A DNA stretch of 64,000 nt from Megamerina dolium (lineage: Eukaryota > Arthropoda > Insecta > Diptera > Megamerinidae): the NCBI GenBank assembly GCA_963854835.1, contig OY978526.1:68668418-68732417 (forward strand), given 5' to 3'. This document shows, in pieces, positions 22,701 to 34,184 of this stretch (its first letter is position 1; each line of letters starts with the position of its first letter). The notes beneath the pieces were generated by a model. That model saw nothing but the letters and a program-made list of their open reading frames with translations, was not told the DNA's origin and made no database searches. Position numbers and translations under genes: made by a program.

Positions 22701-25700
22701 GCGGAGGCCCATTCGGTGATTGTGCAGAATTGGAAAGAGCGGGATGTGTTGCAGCATTGACGGCAGCAGCGGAGGTGGCGGGTGAATGATGTTGTTGTTG
22801 CTGTGATACTGTTGCTGTTTGTTGTTGTTGCTGTTGCTGTTGCCAACAGTAACGATCGAGATCTTCAAAAATTGTTGATTCGAGGCGACTCTGTTCCTTG
22901 TCGGTATGCCAGAACTGTAAAGTGGATAAAAAAAAAATCAAATATTCGCATGAGCAGAGTGAAAGAGGTAAAATATTTGGTGAAATTCAATCAATGGTAG
23001 GCTCTTGTTTTTCTGCTATTTTTTATTTTATTCTTTACTATTGTCTTGTCATCAATTGTTATCAACATAAGCAGGATAGAGCGGATATGTTTGCAATATA
23101 ACGACATCAGCACTATCAACACTACCACAACAACAGGTGTAGCTGTCATGTAAAATGTTGTCTTGCACATTAGAGAGTCCAACTTAATTCCCGCTGCGAA
23201 TATACAATATGGGCAAATAAAAAAAAAAAAAAAAAAAATAGCAACGCGTGTCAATACATGTCAACGGAAGTATGAATATATGTACATCTTAGTATTTATA
23301 TTTGTGTGTGTTTATGTTTCTGTCGTGTGACTACCATGTCCCATATTGTTATTGTTCACGTTATTTTTGTTGTTGTATGTATTGTATGCACTTTTTCTGT
23401 AACATTTGTATGTTGTCAATAAGTATAAAATCGCAACCTCGCTGTAAGCTCAATTCACAATCTCTATTTGCTAAACTAGAGCAAGAGGACATTCTTGCTA
23501 AAAATAAACAAGAATTGCAACGACATGTAGCATAACATTGTGTTATGCTACTAGTATGTGAAGGCACGTGCGCAGTAGCAATAAGCAAATTCTGTTTCTT
23601 GTTTTTTGATACATAGCCTTACTCTGTGCCCTATTTTCATTCATCATGGAGGAGTTGATGATGATACACCAATTATACAAAATGTTGTACCATTGAATGA
23701 CTTCGACTCTATTGAATATATGTGCATACGAACTAAAATTATATGAGTAGATACTATGTAAATATATTTATGTTTTGCAAATGTTTTTCGTTTGCTTGCT
23801 TAGCTACTTCACTATATAAAACGACCGCAGGGTGATGTCACCACATACATTTTGCGGCAAAAATTAGAAGGAGTTGCCGTAGGGTTCAAATTTTTAGTAT
23901 GTAAACTTTATGGACATAAACAAAGCCAAAAACGAAAACTGGGCGTGATCGGTTTATTTTAAAGCATACCTCCCATACAAACATAACCTTAAAATCGTCT
24001 TAAAAATGCCATAAATAGTGCACCGATGAGTATATGACTCCAAAATTTTATCCAAATTGTTTATAATAATATTATGACTGAACATCCTAAAAATGGGCGT
24101 GATCGGTTTATTTTAAAGCATACCTCCCATACAAACATAACCTTAAAAACGCCTTAAAAGTGCCATAAAAAGCGCTGAATAATAAGAATTTTTAATTTTT
24201 AAATACTCGTAAATTCGCAAATTTTACAATATACACATAAAGGTCGCATTAAAGGAAAATAAAGGAAAATAATTTTGTATGTTATAAAAATGTATGGCTC
24301 GTTTACTGGTGGTGTCAAAAAAGTCATTTACCCCTGAAATGGCATGAAAAACTGTTTGAAATTTGCATCAAATTTTTAATACATTTATTTTAAATCTTAG
24401 AAAATTATACTCTATGAAAGCATTAAGTTATATGAAATTATCTATCCAATGGATGTAAAACGAACTAAATCGGATCAGTAGAACCTGAGATATTGCGATT
24501 TAAGTAAAACAGAAATTGACAAAACTTTGTCATTTTTCAAAACATTGATCTTTTCCGAGAGAAATCCGGATACACACGTAAATTTACTTTACGTTAAGAA
24601 TTTTTTTTAATTCCGCACTATTGCCTATTGGCCATCAATTCACCGACATTAGACGAGTGTTCGGCTCGGTATTAATGGGACTACTACTTTGTTGTAATTT
24701 TTTCCTTTACTTTCCTTTCTTTCTTTTTACAATTTTTTTGTACAATTCAATTTCATACTTCTACGCCTAACTGCAGATGTCTCCAAGCGACTGATAGTTG
24801 TGTAGGGTAGCTTGATACAGGGGTCTCCTGTATCCAGCACCCTGGCCTCAAACCCAGAAGAGAGAGACCTTTATAGCAATATATAGGAACAACCAACGGG
24901 GTAGCGAATGGTTACTCATGGTATATGCGGTTGTTCAAAATGGCCCCGGGCAGAGCTGATGGTTCGCAGGCGGCTACTATAAGCAAGCGCTCGAAAACAG
25001 ACAGCCTCGCTTAAGGCAAGAACTACTTATAGTTGTCGAGCGAATAACTGCCTGCCCGACTATAAGAGCACTCGTTCGGATAGCAAGCAATTCGAACTGA
25101 GCGATTCCAAAAATTTTAGCAAGATCGTTTCAACTAGTATGTCGGGTCACGACTTAATCGATCAAGTATTGATTGGTTTTATTACCTTTTTTCTCATGCC
25201 TTACGTTGGCCAGTCATACACCTTTAGTACATCTCCATATATAAAGCATTTAAGAATTATGTAGTGTAAAATTCCTATTATGCTACATTTTACGTTCAGT
25301 GAAAATTCATTTCATTCTTTCTTTTTTCTCTGTCGTCATAGTGATTGACTACATGAGAATGTGTATGTTTGCATACATCTACTGATATTACTGTATGACG
25401 ACAATAAGAAGAAGAGTCAAATGAAATTTTCTATGATATACATATTTGCTATTTTTTGTTTATTGTTGGTACGTTGAATATTTTAATGATATATGGAGTG
25501 TTCGTAGGTAGGTAGGTATGTAAAAGGTTGTAACAGGTTTAGTTTTGACCTGTTGCAAAGTGCCCATCGTTAGAATGAATAATGTCTGGCGCTAGATGGA
25601 AAATAGTAAATATTGTACACCTCGTTAGATTAATAACCGTCAGCGAAAAATTCACATATTTGAAGTTTGAACTGTCATCTGTCTTATTTATAGCGTAGCA

Positions 25701-26192
25701 TTACGACATACGATTACATATACTTACCTCATAGCCTTGTAATGTAGGATCACTAGTATTTCCATTGCCGCCATCACCATCACCATTACTATTATTATTG
25801 CCATCCATGATGACATCACTGCCAACACGAGAATCTCCAATACTCCCACTATTACCATCATGCGTTGTCATATGCGTCGAGGCAGATGTACGTTCGCTGC
25901 AGCTATGCTGATGATTATGCTGATGTTGGTGTTGCTGCTGCTGCTGCTGTTGCTGATGATGATGATGATTCTGATGATGCTGATGATGATGATGATGTTG
26001 ATGATGCAGATGCGGTGAATGTGCATGCGAGTGTAAGCTAACACCAACACCAACACCTACACCAACCCCAATACCGATACCCATGTCAGGCGCTGTTACA
26101 AAATCGAAAAAATCTGTTTTCGATAAATCCTCCGCACGAAATGATTCACTAATATCCATGCCAGTGGATGACATTTCATCGCTGCCAATCAT
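18430..26192 (-). CDS. C2H2 zinc-finger protein, four coding exons, ~894 aa
   Basis: Spliced gene assembled from four exons whose donors and acceptors fit consensus and whose joins are all phase 0: 26192-25728, 22914-22117, 20017-19871, 19704-18430 (155+266+49+424 codons). The protein starts MIGSDEMSSTGMDISES. It has a His/Gln-rich tract (exon 1), poly-Gln, Gly and Ser/Thr runs (exon 2), Asn-rich runs (exon 4) and two adjacent C2H2 fingers near residues 728-776 joined by the TGEKPF linker. Finger 1 is C-x2-C-x12-H-x3-H (CSICSKGFKDKYSVNVHIRTH) and finger 2 has the same spacing. Two fingers with a canonical linker suggest sequence-specific DNA binding in the nucleus. LKRE and IKSE (exon 2) fit the SUMO consensus. 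I do not recognise the orthologue with confidence, so no symbol is given. Further 5' non-coding exons are likely. Confidence 0.85.
19871..20017 (-). CDS. Zinc-finger gene, coding exon 3
   Basis: 49 codons between acceptor CATTATTTGCAG|AATTCC at 20017 and donor GATGCT|GTAAGTCC at 19871, both phase 0. It encodes NSAESLLRSALQGKGYSKG and then MQNGITLLPSSPSVKDDEMR, with no low complexity, so it is probably a conserved segment. Phase-0 edges on both sides mean it could be skipped without a frameshift. Confidence 0.85.
20461..20785. repeat. Inverted repeat in intron 2 of the zinc-finger gene
   Basis: Left arm 20461-20518 and right arm about 20730-20785 pair over roughly 50 bp. The shared core is TTATTACTCGATTCCAAAAT, with TTCTTCATAACTCC at the outer end. 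The spacer is about 210 bp. No coding content. It could be two inverted copies of one repeat or one foldback element. Confidence 0.7.
21764..22004 (-). mobile_element. tRNA-derived SINE, copy 3 (diverged, internally shorter)
   Basis: The minus strand shows the same head (TAGCTCAGTGGTTAGTG, then a GTTCAATTCCCGG box B) and shares the ACTGTTGTGCGTGTTAAATT body with copies 1 and 2, but lacks about 140 bp of their middle and has a different tail (around 21770-21830). Probable target duplication TTCGTATTTA at 21754-21763 and 22005-22014. It lies in intron 2 of the zinc-finger gene, in the gene's sense orientation. Confidence 0.78.
22117..22914 (-). CDS. Zinc-finger gene, coding exon 2
   Basis: Acceptor ...CCACTTTACAG|TTCTGG at 22914 and donor GAACAG|GTGAGAG at 22117 bracket 798 nt (266 codons, phase 0). 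It encodes FWHTDKEQSRLESTIFEDLD, a poly-Gln run, Ser/Thr-rich sequence, then a more conserved-looking acidic block WLKREPDTQLPTTLDLDSLL...PGYIKSEYPYDDSGFSTDG, which could be a transactivation or interaction segment (inference), and Gly-rich runs before HMVDHNAEQ. Confidence 0.87.
23940..24165. repeat. Tandem duplication, 154-bp period
   Basis: TGGGCGTGATCGGTTTATTT followed by AAAGCATACCTCCCATACAA occurs at 23940 and again at 24094. The spacing and the TCCCATACAAA...GGGCGTG pieces resemble the ~153-bp family seen elsewhere in the window. Confidence 0.8.
24294..24570 (+). repeat. Dispersed repeat, copy 1 of an inverted pair
   Basis: Matches 30776-31100 on the opposite strand. Shared landmarks in order here: GCATGAAAAACTGTTTGAAA, TTTATTTTAAATCTTAGAAA, ACTAAATCGGATCAGTAGAA and GAGAGAAATCCGGATACAC; each appears reverse-complemented with a few changes in the other copy. 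Confidence 0.7.
24600..25140. other. Unidentified GC-richer block in intron 1
   Basis: Base composition differs from the surrounding AT-rich intron (for example AGCACCCTGGCCTCAAACC and AAAATGGCCCCGGGCAGAGC). No open frame of useful length. It looks like an old transposon or LTR fragment, but I cannot name it. Confidence 0.4.
25728..26192 (-). CDS. Zinc-finger gene, coding exon 1
   Basis: Starts at ATG 26190-26192, with a TAA in frame 9 bp upstream, so no coding extension is possible without a splice. A possible upstream acceptor (TATAAAG|GCATC) would place the exon edge at 26219, leaving 27 nt of 5' UTR; its pyrimidine tract is weak, so this is a guess. The exon ends GGCTATGAG|GTAAGTA at 25728, phase 0, after E155. 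The product has a (GIGVGVGVGV) run and a long His/Gln tract (about residues 53-95), then Ser/Asn/Gly-rich sequence. Confidence 0.85.
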
Positions 26193-26219
26193 TTGGCGTT
26201 ACAGGTACGTTTGTGATGC

Positions 26220-27600
26220 CTTTATATGTGTGTGTGTATATGTAATGGAATTATTTTATTTCGACAAAAAATTTTTTTTTTTCTTTTGGGAAATTTGTTG
26301 TTTTGCTGTTGATACTTTCTTAATTGCTGTGTTGTTGATTAAATTTAAATCTAAAAATAAAAAGAAAAAAAGTGAACTATGAATTAGTTTTGCAAATGCC
26401 TCATGTCAGAATTTCTCAATTAATTTCATTAAGAATTCATAAGAATTATTAGCAAAAATTCCTTAGCGTCTATATTATTGTCATGTCAAACAATGACACT
26501 ACCTAAATACAAACACCTCCATCACCATAGCCTCCTACCAGGAGCAACATCAATTTAGAAACCATAAATGTCATTCTCCAACTAATGTACTAAGTATTTA
26601 TGTGTATGCATGTATGTGTGCACTGAATATAATTCACATAAAAATATGCGAAAATTCTAATTAGAATGGAAATTGCTTGTAGTTGAACATGTTTTGATTT
26701 AATCTTGACTGTTGGCTGTTGGTTGGACAACTATGACGACAACGCGAACGACTACGATGACTGCTAGACTTAACACTTACTATGTGCATGTACGATGTAC
26801 GTATTCAGTGTGTGTGTGTGTGTGTGTCTGCATAATGTAATGGATTCATTTATCAAAATTTAAATGCGTGATTTGTGATACGAACGCTACATACATACGA
26901 TAAGAAATCGAAATTGAAAACGACGAAAACGCAAAAGAAAAAAAAATGCTAATAATGAAATCGATTTGTGTATGCAGTACGCAGGTACTCGTATGATTCT
27001 CAATCAGTTTATATATATATGTAGTATGTATGGTAGGTACATGTATTGTATATAATGCAATTGATAAATAATTGAAATGACTCGCAATAAATATATTGCG
27101 TATTTTGTATGGTGGCAACACACAATATCTATACATTGTATGTCTTATAGTACTAGCCTACTTGTATATTGTTATTATTGGTTGGTCAGTATTGAATTTA
27201 GTTTAATTTTGTAATCACGTTTTGCGCATGTGCAACACGCGATCGTAATGCGCAAGTGGAATATGAGTACACGTACCGTGTACTTGTAGTCTCACCACTC
27301 TAACCAGATGGAGACAGTAGAGACAGACAAGCAAATGGATTTATAACGTGCAGATAAAATGTTGTTTGTTATTGCTGATGAATTTTACTTAGTTTTTTTT
27401 TTCGATTATTTATTAAAATTCTTGTTTCTTTATACCCTACACTCCAAGAGTCGATGTTATATTGAGATTGTGCTTTCGTTTGTAATATTCATAAGGAAAG
27501 GTGATGAAAAAGCAGCCGATTTAGCAATGTATGTCTGTCTCTTTCTACGATAGTTACTTTAATTATACAATGATCGAGCTGAAAATTGGTTTAGAAGATT
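26220..27600. other. Upstream flank or 5' intron of the zinc-finger gene
   Basis: AT-rich with TG and poly(A/T) runs (TG microsatellite near 26809-26828). Any promoter or 5' UTR exons of the zinc-finger gene would lie here or further right, but I see no convincing signal. Confidence 0.4.
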
Positions 27601-27639
27601 ATTTTCATCAACGAAATGAATGAATTTGTGAATAAATGA

Positions 27640-28500
27640 AATCAGATAAAAATCTCGATTGCCTCTCATACAAAAGTATGTTTTTGAATGTATATTTTTT
27701 ATACATTTCACGAACGAAAATATTAAGAAACCATCTGAAACTCAACATATGAAGGTAGGCTTCCCACAGATTGGTCATAATAGAAACTGGGCATAATCTA
27801 CTGCTTACTTTCCATACAAAAATATATTGTTGGATGATGCTTTCACCACTTTGTACATAAAAACGTAAAGCTATCGACTCAAAACTTTGTATATAAAGTT
27901 AATTTGAGCACAGAATAGATATATTGAAAAATGAGCATATTCTAATAAAAACCACGTTTAGCTCTCATATAAAATTATGTTATTGAAAGTGTATTTTCAC
28001 AATTTTTGAACAAAAATATCAAGCTATTAAGCTAAAACTCAGTATATATAATTTAATTCAGTTAATAATAAACATATGTAAAAATAGTCTAAATCGGATT
28101 AAAACTACTTGTATCTCCCATATAAATTTATGCTTCCCTAAGTATGCTTTTACACTTTTGCCCGCGAAAATATAAAGTTATGATATTGAAACTTGCTGCA
28201 TAAGGATTATAGAGGCTTACTAATAATTCTCTTTGAAAATTATTTGAATCGGATAAAAATTACGCCTACTCGCCATACAAACTTATGCTTTCGAATGTAT
28301 ATTTTCTCAATTTGCGTTCGAATATATAAAGCTATCAAACTGATATTTGTTACGTGTGATTATATTTACTATAGTAATAAATATAGTTGCTAATAGTCTA
28401 AATTGGATGAGAAACACACCTATCTCTTATACAAAAATATGCTCTCGACTGTACTTTGCGCATAAAAATATAAAGCTATACGAATGTCAATATGTATATG
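27640..28500 (-). repeat. ~153-bp tandem repeat family, cluster 1 (minus orientation)
   Basis: Marker CTCCCATACAAA (and variants) recurs at about 27664, 27808, 27961, 28109, 28267 and 28421, spacings 144-158 bp. Each unit also carries an AAGCTATCAAGCTGAAACT-like block. Units are quite diverged. Read on the minus strand they match the plus-oriented clusters further right. Confidence 0.75.
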
Positions 28501-28639
28501 ATGGTGTAGGGTATTTAAGCTTCGATTTGGCCGATGTTTCCAAATTTTTAAGATTTATTTTTTTGCTTATTTCAATTCGATTTTTCTTATTAGGAAATCT
28601 CATCGCAATTGCGATTACTTTGCGGTTTCAGCTGTAATT

Positions 28640-30290
28640 GAGTCTACGGTATTGTGGTGAATTTTAGTCTTTTTTGTTTTGCTCTTTTCTTGCATATATT
28701 TTCTGTTTGTTTTTTTTTTTTGTTTTTTTTATTTTTTTGAAACTTTTCAGTGCAATGCTTCAAACAAACAGTAAAATGTCAATCAAACAATGTGGCAAAA
28801 ATTGTTTGTGAGACAAAATTTCAATTTCAATTTGAATTTCGATTTGTTTTTTGATTTTGTTTTCGTTTTATATTTTGATTTGTTGAAATACATGCATATG
28901 AAATAATGTTGCCACACTGTTGCACATTTTATGGTTAGCCAAATTGACGGACAGTTGACAATTGCTTATTCAGTTTGTGGTTAAAATTATAATATTTTAT
29001 GTGTGTGTGTGTGTGTGTGTGTGTACGAATGCATTTAGTTCAACAAATTCTGCATACCAAATTCTTAACACAATATGCAAATTACTTTGATGGTAGTGGT
29101 ATTGGTGGTAGCATTGGTGGTGATAATTTTTGTTTGAGATTTACAACTTCTGTTCAATGATCGCGTTTACACTTTGTCACCCTCTACTGTCATATTGATT
29201 TATAGTTTTGTTTTGATCGTTTGATTGCTTGATTGTTACATGTCCACACATACACACATATATATATATTTACATACCTACATACATATGCATACTGTCT
29301 GTAATGTATGGCATAATTGCATTGCAATTGCATTTCAAATTGTTATTTCAAATGGCATTGTTAATTCATGTTGAAATGTTAAATGGTGTTAAGTTGATTT
29401 TTTTTTATGTGTGTATGTGTGTGTGTTTTTTTTTTTGGTAGGTGCTTTACCTGAAATTCATGCAAAATGTTATGATACTTGTGTTGGAATAAATTAAATG
29501 GACAACGATGATATTTATGAACCCCAAAAAAGTAAACAGAACAAAGTGAAAATAAAAATAAAAAGATTATTTTTATGTATCGTATTTTTTCTTCTAGCAA
29601 AATTGCTTAATTTAAATATTGTATGACTCAAACGGTGTTATTTATTTTGATTTCACACCCACATAACATCATGTAAGTATGTGTAGTCTGATAATTAAAT
29701 AATTGGATCACTGAGTGACATCTGATTCATCATTGCCTGACTATTTACTATTTTTAGTTTCCATAACTGAAAATCGTAATGATGATCTTTGTCATTCAAG
29801 CAGCAGTGACACAGATGATGAAGAACAGCCCAAATTCCGATGTGAAAGATCATTTCATACATTTGTCAGCAATGTCAAACCGTGTATTGGGTCTAATGGA
29901 ATCTATTTATAATTAAAAAATAATGCTTCCATAATTATTATAATGTTTTCTATTAAAAAACAAAATAAAATTGCTCTTATTTTATGGTCAAACATTTATG
30001 GGCGCGGTTAAAAAAAAATATGAAAATTTTATTAGCATATCAAAATGTGATCCAAATTAATTTTTAAAAATTATAATAATATATTCAAACTCAAAATTGC
30101 TGTTATTTAATTGTCAATCATTCATGGGTGTGGTGAAAAAAAAACAAGAATAAGAAAATTTTGTTTGCATATCAAAGCTTGGTCTGAATTAGATCAAAAT
30201 ATTATACAGATATGATATTATTATTTATATTATTATTACTGTTTTTTTAATAAATTGTGTAATAAGTATTCGGTCATTGTTTAACAGTGA
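28640..30290. other. Intergenic, no gene seen
   Basis: T-rich runs, a (GT)n tract at about 28998-29024 and TACATACATAC motifs. A 65-codon acidic frame (29715-29912, with SSSSDTDDEEQPK) has no recognisable family. Two diverged tandem units with GGGCGCGGT/GGGTGTGGT plus poly(A) lie at about 29999-30190. Confidence 0.4.
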
Positions 30291-30775
30291 TGTACAATGG
30301 TAACAGTGACCTTAACAGAGAAATACCAATAATTAATTACAATTTTCGTTTTTTCAATGATTTAATATTTTCTGCGTATACAATACAATCATAAATATGA
30401 TACAAATCAAGCGATAATAAGGTTCAACAGTCATTCATTTTCAGTAATTATTTATGACGACAAACAAAATTAACAGTGGAATTAACAGCGAAATACATTG
30501 CTAACAGTGATCTGAATAGAGAAGCGCAAGTGATCAGTTACAATTTTCTTAGGGTCTTGCATCTGCCTTATAAACAATTTTTAGTTGAATGCTTAAAAAA
30601 TGTGTTAAACTTTAAATCGCACATTTTGAAGCGATCATGCGTTAGAATTGTTATTGAAGAAAAAGTAAAAATAGCACATAAAACAAATAACCCTGGTTAT
30701 TTAGGATTTGATGTCTCAGATTCGAACGAAAATTAAAAAAAAAAAAATTCTTTATTTTCTCTATGTAAAATAAAA

Positions 30776-31100
30776 TGTGTATCAGGATTTCTCCCGGAAA
30801 TATTTTTTAACGGAATACCGTTAGGTCAAAATTTAGAAAAATTACAAAAGTTTTGTCAAATTCTGTGTTACTTAAATCGGAAATATATCTGGTTCTACTA
30901 ATCCGATCTAGTTCATTTTAAATCCGTTAGATACATAATTTCATATACTCTAATGCCTTCATATATTATAATTTTCTACGATTTAAAATAAATCTATAAC
31001 AAATTTAATGAAAATTTCAAACGGCTTTTTCATGCCCGTCCCCAGGGTAGACCTTTTTGACCACACCAATAAACGCACCATACATTTTTACAAAATACAA
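30776..31100 (-). repeat. Dispersed repeat, copy 2 of an inverted pair
   Basis: Reverse-complement relative of 24294-24570 (landmarks GGATTTCTCCCGGAAA, TTCTACTAATCCGATCTAGT, TTTCAAACGGCTTTTTCATG). It lies 6.2 kb away from the other copy. No coding capacity seen. Confidence 0.7.
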
Positions 31101-31279
31101 AATTGTCAAAACAATGGAGCTATTTTTTTTTTTAGATTTTATATATATTTTTGTTTACCGCGATCTATATGTACAATTGGTAAAATTTGCGAAGTAACAG
31201 AGCACAGGATGCATATTCGAAAATAATTTTTTATCAATTTCTAAGATTGACATATTTCAATGAATCATCAGTAATCTTA

Positions 31280-31803
31280 TAGCCTAGACAGACGGTAGCC
31301 TAATTCCGGATTACCGAGTTAATTCGAATTAACTCGGGCATTAACTGCAGCTAATCGGCATTAACTTTATGAGTTAATTCTCAAAATAAAAAGAGTATTA
31401 GGGCAATTTTCGATGGCAACACTGCTGAAAATTTTCTATTGTGAAGTTTTCTCGATCCATTTTACACACCTAGTGTTCGCTAACAAAAAACTTTCAACAA
31501 TTGTTAACAGTTTTCAACATGAAAAGCGTTGGTGAACAAATAAATACAGCTGTCAATTACGAACTATGAATGTCAATTTACAAGTTTCTGATAGTTTTCA
31601 TTTAATGTACTTCTTGTTGATTTTCTCATATCGAGAGTGACAGATGACAGAAATTGATAGTAATAGTAATGTAAGTGAGCAGACCTAATAAAACAGCAAA
31701 CAGTCGTTTAGGTAATCCGCAATACTGCCGTCTGTCAGGTTAATATTTTATTCGGATTAAGTGCGCCGGTAAACCGGATTAACGCTGCCGTCTGTCTAGG
31801 CTA
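31280..31803. mobile_element. Harbinger-like MITE, copy 2 (524 bp)
   Basis: Same TIRs as the copy at 4157-4655 (TAGCCTAGACAGACGG... and ...CCGTCTGTCTAGGCTA), flanked by TTA at 31277-31279 and 31804-31806. The central palindrome is cut to 24 bp (31314-31337) because the right half diverges after AACTCGG. It carries an extra stretch near the right end (about 31754-31790) absent from copy 1. Most of the internal sequence is otherwise closely similar between copies. Confidence 0.8.
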
Positions 31804-31806
31804 TTA

Positions 31807-34180
31807 GCGAATCTCCTTTGTTCATTATTAAAGCAATCCATGGAAGTCATTCTGTTTATTGATAAACAAAGTCTCTATATAAAATTTGTATTTTTTTTTT
31901 AAACAAAAATCAACAAATTGGAATGGCAATTATCAGTATTTTTAAGACATGATTTTAAAACTTTAACAGTTCTGGGTTTTCATCAGAGTAGTGCTTTGTC
32001 TGAAATTTGAAGGTTTTAAATATTGAAAATATAGTCTCCATAGGAAAATTCAATTTTTATTATTCAATAATAATAATTTTTTAGAGACTACTTGGGAATG
32101 TTAATACTTTTTTTTATTCAAAATAGTACTCCACAGAAAATTTGAAATCAAGAAATCATATAAGAAGGCAAATATGTATAGAATGTATGACCGTTTCTAT
32201 TCAGTCCAATGTTTTAGAACTTGGTAAATTTGGTTTTTTTTTTTTACGGAAGAATAACATTAATGAAATATAATAATTATAATTAAGATAAAAGGGAGGA
32301 ATATGCGTATCCAACTTTTCACAGTTTCACATTTCATAGTTCGAACCTCAAAAAGGGCAATGCAATTGATGACTAGAGAATTTTTGAAGATGACGACAAT
32401 AAGTGAATGTGACATATCAAAATTGACAACTGCTTATGGATCGATTTTGTAGTGTGAAGATTTATAGAGTAGGTATGCATTCACATTTTTTTTTCCATGC
32501 ACAAAACAATGCCACTATAGTAGCGCATTCATTCAGATCATTGAGTTATGAAAGCATTGCCAATTTTTAGAAATCCAAAATTATATTTATAAAAATAAAC
32601 ACCATCGTTTTTGATTTGAAATAGTTATGCGTATAATTTCTCAAATATTGATGATAGAGAAATAAATGAGATCAATTGATATACACGTCTTATATTAATG
32701 ATTTCATATTTAATTGATAAAATTATATATGATAATGATGAACAACGTGTATCACCTGCATATAAACTGGATTTCAACTAAACTATGGCATCTTTTCAAC
32801 TGGCGTAGAAGTGTACGTAATAGTTGCTGTGAGTAACCAACCATATGGATGTGGTTGAAATCAACTTTGAAAATGTAATGGTCCATCATTAAGATGACCA
32901 TAAGATTGCGTGCAAATTATATGAAATGTATGAAAGAAATTATAATGGACTAAATGAAAAATTATTATGATTATTAAATTTAAAAGAGGGGGCAAATATA
33001 TAAACGAAAAATGATTTCAACTTATGCAATAAAATCTTTTAATGCATAAAACGTGCTGTGATATTGATGATATGATAGAATTCAAAGTAATGTAAAACTT
33101 CTTACACTTGCTTTAATTACAAACTCACAATTAGGCTGCGTGAGATATATGATGTATGATCATAAAGATTATGAAATACAGTTTATTTCATCAAAAAAAA
33201 AAAAAAAACAATCACTATTCTGTAGGTTTTCTACAGGTAGCTGCTCAATAGCTTAGTATACATATTTCGCATGCAAGTACTAAAAATTCTGATAACTGAT
33301 TTCTTCGTTAGCCTCATATCCATTTTAACGCCCACTTATCAAATTTCATTAAGATTTTTCGTTATACCAGAATTTCTTATACGCTACACTTATATTTATT
33401 TAGAGGCAAGAAGTCTTTATTTAAATCGGTAATGCTTACATTTTTGTGTGAATATATTTGATATTATTGTAAATTTAATTAACTGCAAGTTAATTTCATA
33501 AGAAGCAGTGGTAATTTAAATAAGAAAAAACTACAATAAATTTGATGTAAGTAAAAAAAAAAAAAAAAAATGTACAATATTGAGAAATTGTTTGTGGCGC
33601 CACAAAATAGAAATAACCATTACATGATTTTTTCTAAGTAAACATTTATTTGTGTTTTACTACTGGATATGTTCTAACAACATTCAATGGTTTTTTGTTT
33701 TAATTTCTTTCACAAATTTTTTGGGGTGCTACTTATAGAGCTTTTTTTACTTTTTTCATTCACTCTTCTGATCACCATCAACTCTAATTTATGTTGTTGT
33801 TATTTGATTATTGTTGCAATTGCGTTTTGTGAAAGCCACAAGTTCACCTAAATTACATACCAACAAACCAACCAACCAACCATTAAAAGAAATATCAATA
33901 TAGCTTTATATAGGGGATTGTCACATAGAATAGGATGGCAAGTTACTTGGGTTGCCGCCATATATAAGAAATATAATATCAAAAAAATTGAATATCATTC
34001 CTTTTGCCATAATATGTGTTACCCTTAAAGAGTTAAGGGTTTATTGATCTTTGGGCGTAGGTTTATAATAGCCAGATGGGGCCGGTAAGGAAAAGAATAT
34101 ATATATTATTGGTCGAAACCAGAGTATCCATATATTCAGAATCAAGCTGAAATTGTCAACATAAGATTAATTTTACTAAC
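31807..34180. other. Intergenic, no gene seen
   Basis: AT-rich. The stretch at about 31862-31925 (GTCTCTATATAAAATTTGTA, then AAACAAAAATCAACAAATT) resembles one unit of the 163-bp family at 52.9 kb. ACCAACCAACCA simple repeat near 33867. No gene signal. Confidence 0.4.
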
Positions 34181-34184
34181 AAAT

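Larger units (their letters stand above)
22915..25727 (-). other. Intron 1 of the zinc-finger gene with repeat content
   Basis: A 2.8-kb intron holding a 154-bp tandem duplication (23940-24165), one copy of a dispersed repeat (24294-24570) and an unidentified GC-richer block (24600-25140). No separate gene recognised. Confidence 0.6.

Noticed and set aside
29448..29456. Possible 5' exon donor or ratchet site (CATGAATTTCAG|GTAAAG, minus strand) upstream of the zinc-finger gene
   Set aside because: A good donor match that also reads as an acceptor, but it has a poor pyrimidine tract and no other evidence of an exon; it cannot be told from chance in 3 kb of AT-rich DNA.
29715..29912. Acidic 65-codon frame (SSSSDTDDEEQPK)
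   Set aside because: No recognisable family, no splice or start context; possibly a scrap of an old coding element but unsupported.
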